Part shown: piece by piece, positions 32,530-44,686 of the stretch | Numbering within the stretch: position 1 is the stretch's first letter | Layout of the letters: every line of letters starts with the position of its first letter | Origin: Polyporus tsugae | Taxonomy: Eukaryota > Basidiomycota > Agaricomycetes > Polyporales > Polyporaceae | Assembly (NCBI GenBank): GCA_024305745.1 | Contig: JAHRBS010000004.1 | Location: 310,001 to 374,000, forward strand | DNA: 64,000 nt | Direction: 5' to 3' | Notes under the pieces: model-generated | What the model saw: only the letters and a program-made list of their open reading frames with translations | Database searches by the model: none | Told to the model about the DNA's origin: nothing | Program-made: the position numbers and the translations under genes

Positions 32530-35210
32530 TTACCCTCACGCTGGAGAAAGAAGTATTCTGATCTCGCTGGATCCTTCCAGTATGTAGCCCGCGTGGTCAA
32601 AGACTTCCTCGGCATCCCAGGCTGCAAGGTGCAATTTGTCATATACGTGGCTACTGAACTCGGGGTGGCTCTGATCCCTGCAGCAGCGATTTGGTGAGCG
32701 CTGTCGCATCCGATGCGCATTGAGGGGATTCTTGTTGTCTGATGCTATTCTTTACCCCGCAGGTCGCAAGGCAGCCTATTGCGCGTCGTGCGTCCTTCGT
32801 CTTCGCGATTCCCAACTCCCCCTGCTCCATATTAATTCGCTCTACGGACAGATGAACGACATCAACCAGACGTCCACGGTTGACACCCAACAACTATTCC
32901 TGGCATTTGCTGGCAGGATCGCTTGCACAGTCGCGACCACCGTTTTGCAGCACCTACGACAGAATGCCAATCTCAAGCTGGACCGCCGCATTCAACGTTG
33001 GCATGCCCGACGATCCTTCGAGGCGCGCGAACGGCTGGATGATCTACCGACATTTGGTCTTCAGACCACTCGAAACACCCTGGCAACGCTATCGACAGGC
33101 AGCCATTCCAGGATATGACGGGCGTTGCAGATGACAATGAAGTTGTTCAGCACTGGAGTTCGGTTCGCTACGCAGACGATGGCGCTCGTCGACATCCTTC
33201 GAGGGCATCGCGAGGAACGGTTGCTAACGTGGATGACGTTGGCCGCTGAGTCGCTCACGCTGGTCCGGCAGCTGAACTTTCCCGATGGTACCTTTGATGG
33301 GCTTTCAAAACTACACGTGGTAGGACGATCTCTGAATCCGAGTTAGCATGTGCGGCGACCGCGAAGAACTCCGACTACAAGCGGATGAAAGGTTGAGAAT
33401 TCGTTGTCCAGGACCCCGACCGTAGGAAGGAGCTCGTGGCCGGAAACCTGGCAGAAAATGCGATCGCCGGTGAGTATAATATATGTCTCGTCCCGCCAGA
33501 TCGTTGAGCTCTCATTGTTATCTGTAGAATACACCAGAACTCCAGACAGTCTAGGAGATGCCAGTGACGATGTGAACTGGATCCATGTATACAACGAAAG
33601 AACAGGAAGAACCAGTACATCCGTTTTCCAACACAATATGTGGATTCTCATCCACCTTCCCGAGGTTAGAGCCTGCCCCTTCCATTTTGCGCTACCGTTC
33701 TGACATTGGCATGAAAATACTCTAGATCAACTTCACCATCTGCGTGGTGCAGAACCCGACACGCTTGCCTGAATTCATGGCACGTCTCAATCTGGTGAAA
33801 AGTTCCGCAAGGGGCGTCGTGTTGCGTGTTGCCCATCGGTGACGTCCTACTCAACAAGACCGTCATATATGACATCCGTCGAACATACGAAGCTGAGACT
33901 ATACGAAACGTCGTGTCAGATGGTATTGTCCCCTTCCAGGTCGATTCTTCGCAGGCGACGTCAGGGGTTGCACTCAAGTTCAGGTACGTCTAGCACGCCC
34001 TGTGCACTGTGCGTCGAAAGCTCACAACCAAGAAGGAACGTGACCTTTACGTATCCCGACGCCCGAAACCTGCGCTTCAAAACGTCTCGTTTACGTTGTG
34101 CCCAGGACAGCTTTGCGTGCGTCACTTCTCAATCCCGTCTGCAGCTGAGCATGATACGTTGTTGCAGGTCATCGTACGGTCCAACGGTGCCGGGAAGAGC
34201 ACGATCCCGAAGCTTGCAGTGCGACTGTACGATCCGGACCAGGGCGAGATTCTCTTCGGAGGGCGAGACCTCCGCACGCTGAAGCTCAGCGACGTTCGGC
34301 ATGCTATGTCGGTCCACTTTCAAGACTACACGCATTTCCGCTATCCACAGGCACCACCTTTGCGACATAAGCAGTCGTGTAATGACTGACGGTCCATGCT
34401 GGTAGATCCGCGACAACATCACGCTTGGAGTGACCCGGCGAAAGCATACGACGACGCACATGTCCGCGAGGCAGCGCGATTGGGCGGCGCGGACTCGTTC
34501 ATCGAGAAGCTCCCGGAAGGGTTTGACACGTGCCTGAAGCCCGCTGTGCATGATTTTTATTCGGGTTCCACGGAGGGGAACAAGACTCGTTCGGGCAAGC
34601 CTTCCGACGTTTGTGCAGTGCGCCATGCCGCGGGGATCAAGTCGGCGACATTCTCGGAGTTGAGTGGAGGGCAAATGCAACGATTGGCCGTGTAAGTCTG
34701 GTACTACTCGTGCTCGTTCTCTCCCTCCTTCCCAAATACTAACAGCGTCACCGGATTTTACAGCGCGAGAACGTTCATGCGTTCCGTAGTCGCCGAGGAC
34801 ATGAGGGTTGGCCTGCTCTTGTTTGACGAGCCGAGTGCATCACTTGATCCAGCGGCGGAGCATGGTAAGCAAGCAATGCAGGATTGTCACGACATCGGCG
34901 TAGTCACTAATATCGGCATTCAAAACAGGCCTATTCAACCGACTTCGAAGGCCGAGAGTCAACTTCAAGACGGTGGGTTTCTCATCATATCGATTCCGTC
35001 GGCAGCCTCACAAGGCACGCCGACCTGATTCTGTAAGTGACGCTATCGGCCGATGGATGTAGGCGAAAGATTTGTTGACCGTGAACTCACGCAGGTACAT
35101 GAACGAGTCGAGCATTGTCTAGTCGGAAACTCACGATGAGTTGCTGAAGAGTCATGGCGAGTACGCTAAATTGTGGCAGATGCAAGCCCAAGCATTCGTG
35201 TCGTAATCCT
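32530..35210 (+). pseudogene. ABC transporter (six-TM plus ATPase half-transporter) pseudogene
   Basis: The remains follow the order of a fungal half-size ABC transporter. A membrane part runs from about 32,530 (WRKKYSDLAGSFQYVARVV; GVALIPAAAIW) to 33,300 (LDRRIQRWHARRSFEARERL). The nucleotide-binding domain comes next: NVTFTYPDAR, Walker A SNGAGKST, the LYDPDQGEILF and FQDYTHF blocks, ADSFIEKLPEGFDT, signature ELSGGQMQRLAV, Walker B GLLLFDEPSASLDP, then MNDSS and YAKLWQMQAQAF-like ends. Consecutive pieces are in different frames, for example between NVTFTYPDA and LQNVSFTLCPGQLC, and stop codons occur in the linker after the Walker A part. It is a pseudogene with most of its length kept, so inactivation is not very old. 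The transported substrate is unknown. Confidence 0.75.
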
Positions 35211-35358
35211 CAACTTTGCAACCCGCCTCATAGACATGGCTCTGCAGCAATCTGCCAATCGTGTGTGCATTATCGTTCCTCCTCCCCAATGTCCTCGTAC
35301 CAGTCCTAGGGACGCGTTGGTCAGAGACGACAAGATACATCATTGGGTTCGAAGAGGT

Positions 35359-35956
35359 CTAAGTTACCTCGGGCTTCTCGCGAATATACTGCGCCATCAA
35401 CGCCTTGCATTTGTCGTCATCGAGTACCACGACTTCTACGCCACGGCTCCGTAGGAGATCTTCCTCTCCTCTGAAGTTCACGTTCTCACCAATGACGACC
35501 CGTGGGATCTTGTACAATAGGATCGCTCCCGAGCACATGCTACATGGGCTGTCGAAGCATTCTCAGTTTCCTAGCCAACATCCGCAGACAGAACGACGCA
35601 CCTGAGGGTCGTGTACTAAGTGGTTCGTGAACATCGTCCGAGTCAGACAAGACCCGGAGGAGGCTTGCAGTCGACATGCATCCGAACACACTCACCATGG
35701 TGGAGTTACGATAGACGTCGGGCTTCAGGCGACCTGCGTTCTCTAGCGCGGCGATCTCTCCATGGAGGATAGGCGATAGCTTTTGAATGCGTTCGTTGTG
35801 CCCTGCTCCGACGACGCGCAGTTCGCCTCCGCCTCCGAGTCCGTGGTGGACCAATGCCGCTCCGATGGGCACACCACCTTCGTTGTAGCTCTTCTTCGCA
35901 TTCGCATACGCGACTTCCATCCCCATCTTGTCCATGTCGAGCACTTGAGAGGCCAT
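35359..35956 (-). CDS. FCY1: Cytosine deaminase
   Basis: Zinc-dependent deaminase converting cytosine to uracil in pyrimidine salvage. Predicted 154 residues (yeast Fcy1 has 158). Exons: 35956-35696, a 14-nt micro-exon 35615-35602, 35548-35359. The HxE motif is ILHGEIAALENAG (His65 zinc ligand, Glu67 proton shuttle). The PCxxC motif is TTLSPCSMCSGA with Cys94 and Cys97. Other family blocks are YNEGGVPIGAALV and PRVVIGENVNF. The micro-exon supplies YTTL plus part of Ser92 directly before the PCxxC motif; without it the motif cannot be joined in frame. It is convergent with the ABC transporter relic. The product is the enzyme family that activates 5-fluorocytosine. Confidence 0.92.
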
Positions 35957-36417
35957 GGGGTTGCGAGGACAACCTGGTGTTGACGTGGTCTGGACTGATA
36001 AGACGATGTCAGAACTTCCGCATACGTAATTGAACACTCCTTTCCGAGATTGCAAGATAGAGACTCGGAGTTCTCACGACGACCGTCTCGAGGGGTGACG
36101 GCGACATATGTACTGTACTGCATCTAAGCCCTACATGGCCGAGCACACTTGTGGTGTAGTGGTGTAGTTCCCGTTAGACGGTGATCCCGGATACGTATTC
36201 GAGAAAGGCGCAAATGCCAAGACGCGCTCGAGGTCAGGGGTATATAGTGTAGTGCCGGGGTATGAACATTCACGGCTATTGAACGACCAAAAACTGGTAA
36301 TACAGGAAACGGAGCTGCCCTCAGTCCAATAAATATACTTTTAGGATCCAAACGAAAACACCCAAGTCCAGAGTCAATTGTAACGAACGTCGCATGTCAT
36401 GATCGCTTAGTGCAAGC

Positions 36418-38251
36418 TTAAAAGAAGAAAACACGATCAGTCTCACTATCCATGTCCACGGCGAACAGGGTAGGAACGTACCTCGAGCCCGAGACCTTCG
36501 TCGTCGCGATCGAAAGAGCGTCTCCGAGCGCAGAGGCCGGGCAGCTGAGCCCCGCCCGTTTCGCGAGCGGCGGCGCCTCGGCGAACGAGTCCGCGCGACC
36601 TCTGTGCGCACGGCGCCGCCGGGCGCTGCTCCCGAAGCACTTCTTGAACAGGTCGAACGTCTTCTGGAACAGGTTAACGCTCGTGCTCTTGTCGAAAATG
36701 CTCAGGAAGTCCGCGTCCGCGCTCGCCGAGACCGTGAGCCCGGACGTGATGTCGACGCAGCCGCCGAAGCTCTGGCTCGACTTCAAGTTCGCGTCGCTCA
36801 GCGTGAGGTCGACCGCCGCCTCGCCGTCGACGTCGAGGTTGATCGTCGCCTTCGCTTTGCCCGCGAGCGCGTTGATGCCGAACGAGAGCGTGGGGATCAG
36901 GTGCGCCGCGATCTGGCCCTGCGAGGTGACGCCGGGGGTGACGGACAGCTGGACGTTAGAGTCGCCGGGGGTGAACGAGCCGGCCGACGTCCCCTGCGGA
37001 GGGAAGAACAGCTCCGCACCCATTATCTTGTAGTCGATGTCGACGTCGGTCTTGATGTCCGCGTCGAGGGTGGCGGTCCCCTCGGCGTTGACGGTGAACG
37101 TGGGACCAATGCTGAAGAGCCCGGGGAAGTCGAGTCCGGGAATGCCCGTCGTGAAGAGAGGGATCAAGCCTGTGTCGATTGAGCCAGTCAGGGTCGTATC
37201 GAGACCGAGCGTGCCGAGGAGGTCCATGTCGAGACCAACGAAGAGGCCGAATTCGTCCAACTTGGGGGGGATCAGGGTGCCAGTCGCGGCGACACCGTAG
37301 TGGACCGTGCCGTTGACCGCGGCGTTGAGGTCAATCTTGGCCTCACCAGTGAACCCGGGGATTTTGCCGCTCTGCGGGCAGGAGATCGACTGGTCGAACA
37401 GGGGAACATCCTTGCTGAAGCTGATCGGGCTACTGCCGTTCAAGGTCTTGTGGACCTGGGCGATGTTCTTGAGAGTATGGCCAACCCACGAGAGCAGACT
37501 ACGCTTGGAGTGGTGCCCTTGGGAGGGAGGAGCCCGCGTGAAGTTCCCGGCGGCCCCAGAGACCGAGGACCCCTGGAGGAACATCGTCACGTTGCCCCTA
37601 CACACTTCGATTAGGCCCTTGCACAACTTGAAATGGTCGGAAATTTACTCACTTCGCAGTATGATTGCCATTCGCGAAGGCAGTCGATAGGGTAGTGCCC
37701 ATAACCTTCGGTGTGGAACCATCACGACGGGTCAAGTCTGCCGGTAGGCTCTGGTTGTTGTGTACCCAATGGCGAGTCACAAGCGCGAACGGTACGGAAG
37801 CGCACTACACCGACGAATTAACGACGCGTTCACGCGGAAGATTACACAAGAACATACGGATTGCGGGAGACGGACGATGGTGCCCGCAGCACCGTCCTGG
37901 GTAACATGGTCGCATCCCTTGGACGGGTCGTGGCACACCAAACGGATATCCTGATCCGCTGTCTGAGAGTCACAGTCAAGAATTGTCCATCCGGCGGCGG
38001 TTGTCAAGTCCGAGATACCGGATTGGGTACCTGCCTGTATCGCCGGTGCACCGCGTCACGTTTCATGAAATGAGCGAATGCCAACCGAAACGTGAAACAG
38101 AAGGCGATTCACTCACCAGCTGTACGGTTCCCGAACCGCTGCCCGTGCTGATGTCCCAGTTACACTGTCCGAAGCAAGGTTTGCTCCAGTCGTTGGCTGC
38201 CTGGGCGGCAAGGGGGAGGAGGGCGGCAAGGAGGAGAGGACTGAAGACCAT
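36418..38251 (-). CDS. Secreted DUF7223-like protein
   Basis: Predicted 547-residue secreted protein of unknown function. Exons: 38251-38117, 38034-37858, 37804-37653, 37597-36418; all junctions GT-AG in phase. The signal peptide is MVFSPLLLAALLPLAAQA. The N-terminal third has paired cysteines (DWSKPCFGQCNWD; TILDCDS; RLVCHDPSKGC) and N-glycosylation sites. A long beta-rich part follows with repeated hydrophobic-polar alternation: EFGLFVGLDMDLLGTLGL, TGIPGLDFPGLFSIGPTFTV, TLDADIKTDVDIDYKI. This layout matches fungal proteins annotated with DUF7223 as I remember them; I could not verify this. A dibasic run SSARRRRAH near residue 485 could be a processing site. A TATA-like CATATAAC lies about 160 bp upstream. 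Confidence 0.78.
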
Positions 38252-40209
38252 GACGTCGTCGAGACTCTAGCAATAAAATACGACGAAAAGGAATGGGCCG
38301 TAAAGAGGGAGAGGGCGGCTTAGATGCCTGAAAGAAGGGGAGGGCAAGCGAAGAACGAAGTGGGGAATCACCAGGACCCGTGAAGAACCCGACACTGTTG
38401 TGTGGGTAGTTATATGGTCGCGCGCATGGCCGAGGGCGCGGTGAGCGTCCCGGTCGTGTAGGGCCCAATGTTCAGTCTCTAGGCGAAATGCCTTGGGAAT
38501 GCCAGCACAGCGCCCTTGTAGATGAGATGTGCAGTGCCTGGGTAGATCAAGCCGGCTGCGCTGTGCAAATGGCCGTTAGAAGGAAGGTTTGAGCGGATCC
38601 GACGCGGCTGATCTGCCTGAAGCGGTACGGCGCGCAACCCGGATCCCGATAAACTTCATGAGAACAAGTCCAAGTTCAACGTTTCAACCATCACCGGCGG
38701 CTTGAAGTAATGATCATGAAGATGTCCACGAAGGCCAACTTGAAGGGACGTAGAACTGCTGCTGCACCTCTGTTGATTCCAGAAATTAGCACATATTCAA
38801 GGAGCGAGAAGGTATCACTGCAGCAGATCTAGAGAATTTGAAAGATGACGCCGAGGGTGCTGTCTGGAAGTTGGCAGTTGGCGGTGCAGGGGAGAGTGGC
38901 CGCTCAACGGCGACAACCGTGGCACCCGTCAGTTGGGCTCGAAGCCACTAAGCGCTTGGAGTTCAAACTCCAGTCGAAAACGAGTCCCTTGTGCTTCCCA
39001 AGCGGCTGTGCATGCTGCTTCGCCGAGTTCATTGTCTCGTGTGCTGAAAACCATCGGGTGAATCGCTAGGACCCATGTTTGCCCACTGTTAGTATTATAC
39101 ATCAAAAACTCTCCCTCAGTCTCTTAACCTTTCCCACTCTTCATACATGTTTGATGTGCAATCCCACCCTCAATTCGCCGCCTTGCCAGCCGTAAAATCA
39201 TCACTTTCCGTTCTCCGGGACTCCGACCTTGCTCCGACCACAACCCCGACCCCGGCGCCGCGCCCGCCGAGCGAGGCGCCCTCTCCATATCATATACTTA
39301 TGTACCATTGACACGGTAGTGACGGCAAACAACTCCGTGTGATCGGGACACAACGCTGGCGACTTGACTCGAGCTCGAACAAGTGATCAAGGAGGTGTCC
39401 TGGAGGTCCTAGGGAATTCAATCCAGCCCCCGATGAACAGAAGATCAGTCAGGGAGAACGCACTTCTGGATGTTGTCTAGATACAGCCCTCCACCGTCCA
39501 AATCAATACATGTGGTTCCGACGAAAATACGATGTGTCAGATGCTGGCCAAGGATGTGGCACAGGCTTGACTCTCCGAGGGTGCCATCAGCCGCACCGTA
39601 CTTACTTACCACATACAACAACTATTCAGCCTTAGATGTTTGCCTTGCCAGGGACCTACAAACATCTCACTTCGCCGCTAGATCCAGATATGCAAGTGCA
39701 TTCGATGCCCGGGCGCGACGCCGCATCCACAAGCACATCTCCTAGCGAGTACGCTCCACAGGCCGACAGTCACCAACGCCAAGGAAAAGCCTCGTAACTC
39801 AACGACCGTGCGGTTGACAGTCCACATGTTCATCCGGACTCAACGGCGGCATCCTGGTTGCAGACGGTTTATGTCTACCCCTTCACATATCCCAAGATAC
39901 CGATTGTTACGTCTGTTCACCACCAATGCAGATGCATCACTGGTAGCGATGCTCGCTGCCGCTGCCAGGAAGGACACTTTCCTCAATGGCCTTGATCTCT
40001 GTGAACAAGCCAGATGAACACGAACATAGGTCAAGGTCAGTGCACTGTATTCTCCTCAGGAGGGTGGATATAAGACAGATGCCACTGGCGTGGCGGCAGG
40101 CGTAACTGTTTGATCACCGTCATTAATCAACTTGAACCCACAGAAAGTAGGGTCAAATCGCGCCTCAGGCTGCCAAAACACACGCAATGACGAGACCACA
40201 GCTCGTCAT
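38252..40209. other. Gene-poor stretch, nothing recognised
   Basis: About 2 kb upstream of the DUF7223-like gene. Short frames on both strands show no domain, no conserved splice pattern and no RNA fold that I can support. The first 200 bp should hold the promoter of the secreted protein. Confidence 0.45.
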
Positions 40210-41050
40210 CTAATGCGGACTTGCAGATGGTCCACGAGCAGATGCCACCAACATAAACAAAAAAACAGAAGGGGGGAGACACTCACGCAGTGCAAGGTGC
40301 TTCGAGTGGAACCGGCACCACATCAGGTTGCCCATCATGAACCAGAAGTTGGGCACGCCAGTGTCCCGCCACACGTTACGCAACTCGCCTTCCTCGTCCA
40401 GGCCCCGCATCTGCTTGACGCGTGCTACGACATCAGGATGTTCTTAACGTCACCAACGGCGGGTCGAAGCTAAAATGCAGTGAGGAAAGGTCATTATGTA
40501 GCATATGCAGCATAAAGCGGGAGAACGAGGAGAGAATGCAGGAATTGACGTGGAGGGGAAGGGAGGGGGGGGGGAGGCGAGAGCCAAAGGGCAACCATGA
40601 AGAACGAAAAAGAAAACGCACCCAGTAGCGAACATAATGACATCCGCGTCGACCGTGCTCCCGTCCTCAAACTCGAGCCCGGTCTTCGTGAAACACTTGA
40701 TAGCGCTGCCGCTCTTCAGCTTGATATTCCCGTCGATCAATAGCTGGGACGCGCCGACGTCTGTCCTCAGCAGGTCAGTGCCGCCGACACTCAAGCGAGG
40801 AGAACAGGGGCGCACCGAGGTAGTATCCTCCTCCACGTCTCTTCGCCATCGCGAGGAAGCCCGCGTCGTTGGGGCCGAGGTGCGTACGGAAGCCGAGCTT
40901 GTTCAGGCTCTCACGAAGCTCCCTGCATCAAACAAAACAAATTAGTGAGGATCTCCGACTTCCCCCTCCGGCGAACGAAAACGCACTTGTCACCCTCAGC
41001 GATCACAGCGGTGTGACGCCTCGAGATCTCCTCGGCGATCCAAGTGAGCG
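40210..41050 (-). pseudogene. Flavin-containing monooxygenase C-terminal relic
   Basis: The C-terminal half of an FMO-like (YUCCA/Baeyer-Villiger-related) enzyme is readable on the minus strand. Pieces in order: TWIAEEISRRHTAVIAEGDK, LRESLNKLGFRTHLGPNDAGF, then across a good 55-nt intron DVGASQLLIDGNIKLKSG, TGLEFEDGSTVDADVIMFATG, and the end RVKQMRGLDEEGELRNVWRD with NFWFMMGNLMWCRFHSKHLAL. The FAD- and NADPH-binding glycine motifs of the N-terminal half were not found. After FATG the frame breaks (a stop follows VGDVKNILMS), and the last exon is missing after HLAL. It is therefore a pseudogene; the substrate cannot be told. Confidence 0.75.
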
Positions 41051-42289
41051 AACGAGCGAAGAGCAACGAAGGTGCAACCCCTCTCGTAGCAATTTGTAGG
41101 CAGGGTCGGCAGTGGGAGAGCAGAGATTCGGGAATCGCGAATGCCCTGAGATCCGATGGCAGCCAAAAGATGAGAGAATGTCAGTTGGGCGCTGAGTGAG
41201 ACAAGTTTGAACAAGCCTAGCTTCTTCAAGGGTAAGTAGGCGGGTAGAAACTCGGCCAGACAGCAGCAACACTCTCAAGGCCACGGATGGAACATGGCAA
41301 GTGCCGACGGTTGCGAAAGAGTAGCGCATGCCAGAGAAGTTGCCTAGAGCAAGGAGCCTTGAACACGCTGTCAACCCCAGGAGGGATCCTTAGTGGACGT
41401 GAGGAGGTAAAGACGAACTTCGAAGGTGGGCGCCACGACGACGCAAAACGTTGGACAATAATCATCGTTGGACCTAGCAGAACACACCGCTTCGCCCATA
41501 GTTCGGACGTTGTGTGCGATGCCAGGCATAGGACCGTACCACGAGGACTTGAAGGCCGCAGAAGGGACCCTGCATCCCCAGCGGTATTGTTGTGCAATTG
41601 GTAAACGAACACGTTAGCTGTCCAGAACGAGTCGCCTGACGCTGGATAGAAGTTACAGGACGAGACCAGTCAGCAAAGCCGTACACTGGAGTATTGGTTG
41701 CGATTAAGATGACAGAGAGGGATGTCTGGAGCAAGATTCCAGGATGAGAGCCCAAGGAAGGCGCTACAACTGAGTGCGTCGTGCGGGCGTTTGAACAAAT
41801 ACTGACCAACAAGCAGCCACCGGGCTTTGAGTGTGAACCTAAATTTTCCCTTATAACACTCCCGGCTCCGAGTTGGACTTGCCAGTACATTGTCCTTGCA
41901 TTGAAATACTCGCGAGTCGCCTCGTTGTATGCGTAGTGTGCCTATACACAGCTAAAGTTAGAAGCCCACAGACCATTCCGGTGAGTCATCAACCCGAAGG
42001 GCATTGCATACAGTGACCTAAGTACCTTCTTATTCCTGTCAAGCAAGCCGGGCTGTAGGCATTACGTGCGCATCCTTCTAGAATGTAGACTGGAATGCGG
42101 CATGCTGATGCGCTGAGTAGGGAACATCGACTACGCGCATACAAGCACAAATGGGCTGTGGCGCCAGTTATCCTCAGCGGTAGGGTGGTGCAAAAAGCGA
42201 GATGAAAAGCCGGGGTATGCGATTCGTACGTGGCTCTTCTTATATACCCTCGGTGATTTTCCTTCACGCGTGGCTCAAATTCACCTTGA
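41051..42289. other. Unassigned stretch between two relics
   Basis: About 1.2 kb between the FMO and AMP-binding relics. A coding-like run on the minus strand near 41870-41930 (HYAYNEATREYFNAR, MYWQVQLGAGSV) may be another worn exon, but I could not assign a family. Nothing else is recognised. Confidence 0.4.
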
Positions 42290-43545
42290 CGTGACAATCG
42301 AGAGAAGGAACTCGGAATGGCAAGTAAATGGCCTTTCTGGGCAGTCTGTCTCTTGTTCGGTTCCGAATCGGAACTGGTTGTACTTGTCGACGAGCAAGCT
42401 CTCACCACATCCATTACATGATGGCGCCAGTTCCTCGCCGACTCTGTACGGTCCAGGGTCGATCATCTCCTTGCGGTCACCGGGATGAAGTCTGGTCAAG
42501 AGCACGTCGTGGTCGGCCTTCTTGCAGAGAATGACTTCCTAGTCGACCTCGTGGCTATGTTCACTCTGCCGCGATGGCAGGTAGTACGCCCAGTGAGCGG
42601 TTCTTTTCTCTTCTCCTCTGCGTCTTCCCTGACATCTCGCACCTTTGAATCTTGTAGGTGCTTCTCATCTCAACCCGCAACTCTCCCAATGCGATCTTCC
42701 TCCTCGTGAAAACCCGGACTCACTCTTCGCGGCGGTACTTGAGAAGGAGGCAAAGGGCGGGGTATTCTATCTCCGACACACCTCCGGCTCCACAGGTAAG
42801 TACCCGTTTTCGAAACTATCGTTCGCTTCATCCCCTCGCGCGCGCGCGGGAAATCCTGAACCGTGATTTGGCTAGAAGCTTTTACGACGCATGTTCCCAA
42901 TAGGGTGCTGGATACTCGTGCGCTTCGACTCTGCACGGTTCAATCTCATGGTGCCGTTTCCCATTCATATTCATAGGCTGGCGGGATTTGCACAGTACGT
43001 CGTCTCTGTCCCTCTCATCAGAGCCAGCAGCTACGAATCCACTTATCGCGTTGCCAGTCCTTCCCCTTCTTCCTTGGCCCAGGGGTGTCGTTCATCTGCC
43101 TTGATACCTGGCGGTCCGTCTCAGCCGACACCATCCTCCGGCATCTTCGGATTCTCGAACACCGCAAGGTTGACGTATCGTTACCCCCCGCAAACCTGAA
43201 ACATGTGGCGCAGGGCCTTCGAGCCGCGCAGAACACCGTATGTTGGGGAGGCGCTGCACTACGGGAGGACGCCGAGGAGTAAGTACCTGGTGCCACATGG
43301 CGTCAGGCTAGTCGCTTGGGGCGGGTCGTATGTATTTCCAAACGCGCGGTGCAGCCACCGAGGTCGACTGATTCATGGTGACTTGTCAACAGCACCGAAA
43401 CAGGGCCGCTTGCCCTTTCGTCGACCTTGAAGAGAATGCGAACCCGGTGGTCCGGGATTGGATGTACATGCGCCTCGTCGACTACTATGTGTTCAATTGG
43501 CACCCGACGTTCATGGACGATATGACCTCATCTTATCGGTGAGTC
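42290..43545 (+). pseudogene. AMP-binding (adenylate-forming / NRPS-like) enzyme relic
   Basis: Fragments of the adenylation domain of a fungal NRPS-like or adenylate-forming reductase occur in order but in shifting frames: WRQFLADSVR, GLLAENDFLVDLVAMFTLPRW, VLLISTRNSPNAIF, then the phosphate-binding A3 core YLRHTSGSTGK, LIPGGPSQPTPSS, ADTILRHLRILEHRKVDVSL, NTVCWGGAALREDAEE, and ENANPVVRDWMYMRL. Frame changes split the A3 core from the preceding block and WGGAALRED from LIPGGPSQ. Thiolation and reductase domains are absent. The relic ends abruptly at about 43,545 where the inverted F-box copy begins, so the duplication breakpoint may have truncated it. Confidence 0.7.
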
Positions 43546-43549
43546 GTCT

Positions 43550-44300
43550 TGCCATGTCTGTTTATATGAGGGATAGTTGATGACAAGTTCCGTGCCACCC
43601 CTGGAAGCCTGAGGCTGTCCATGCGACCCCCGGCCGCCAGTAGTCAACTCGCTTGACCCGGTCGGCTTTGCCATCGTCACGGTGGACGGACGGTTGCAGC
43701 ACTCAGACCTGAACAAATCGCACCTATGGAAGCCCGCGGGGCGCCTTGACCATGTGGTGAGCGCCGCACGATACTCATTCCCATCTTGAAGCAGCTCGCT
43801 AGAGAAGGTCGCGCCGCGATGTCCGTCCAAAGCGACGTCAGGCTGTATGGCAATCGAGCGCCAGTTACACCGGCAGACCAACATGGCTCCCGTTAACTGC
43901 TTGTAGGAAGTAGCCTCGCTACGAGTCCCGCAGCTTGGCCAGGGGAGTAGGGAGGTCGGAGCCATGAGATAGTGGAACACAGCCGAACACTATTTGGAGT
44001 ACTAGCAGAAGTCGGTTGATGGATAGCTAGCGTGGCGGAGGAGTTGTAGCATTGACGAACGTTGCTGATGAAAGCATCACGGCTCTCCTCTCCAGTTCCT
44101 GGAGCTTGTAAATATTAATATTCTGCTTGTTCTGAGTTTCCTCGGCTCAACCTACTGTTTGCTAACTGCGAATACGTCAAAACGTGAAATGAAAGGTACA
44201 CTGAAGATGGCCGTACGTACTCGACGATCATAGGTCCGCCACAACGAACAAGAACTGTACTCTTGTCCAAGACTCAGGATCTTGAAGAGAAGGACTATGC
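43550..44300 (-). pseudogene. Truncated F-box relic, partner of gene B
   Basis: This is the mirror copy of the 5' part of the F-box gene at 2878-4711. It keeps the exon-1 sequence (GGACCTATGAT with the following GTACGT donor), intron remnants, and the F-box region as FHYLMAPTSLLPW, TRSEATSYKQLTGAMLVC and WRSIAIQ. Small indels break the reading before the F-box and inside CRCNWRS. Homology is lost near 43,850-43,900, and unrelated sequence follows to the AMP-binding relic. It is not expected to make a protein. Confidence 0.78.
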
Positions 44301-44459
44301 TTGGTAATAACAGTCAGTTAAAACATTTACGTGTCGTCAATGTGGTTCAAACTTTCGGACGGCTGGGACCACAATGGTTTGTAGACACTCGACGGTGCCC
44401 CCGGGCCCCGGGCGACTCCCCACTAATGTGAATTTACCATCTATGCGAAATGACCACAA

Positions 44460-44530
44460 GCATTAATGGGGTAGTGGTAACCTGGGTCGTTGCCATCGAC
44501 CCGCCGGGGGTTCGATTCCCTCTTAATGCA
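44460..44530 (+). tRNA. tRNA-Gly (anticodon GCC), right copy
   Basis: Seventy-one nt, identical to the reverse strand of 2528-2598: acceptor GCATTAA/TTAATGC, anticodon loop TTGCCAT, T-loop TTCGATT, discriminator A. It is flanked by the same relics as the left copy (F-box B on one side, GH31 tail on the other), in inverted orientation. Flanking DNA has diverged while the tRNA has not, so both copies are probably under selection or are being homogenised. Confidence 0.93.
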
Positions 44531-44686
44531 TGTGATTACAGGATTATAAGTTTTTTGCTTGTATTAATCCCGATGTCCCTCAAAACAACGATTCTAGACC
44601 CTCTCAATGGTTCCCAACGGTACTGTATCGTATGTGAACACTTGGGTTACAGAGCCAAAACGCGATCGTAACATCAAGCCCTGCTT

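Noticed and set aside
32480..35210. ABC transporter as an intact multi-intron gene
   Set aside because: Neighbouring conserved blocks are in different frames without splice sites between them, and stops interrupt the ATPase domain.
36604..37182. 192-codon frames opposite the secreted protein
   Set aside because: Shadow frames of the long fourth exon; no family match.
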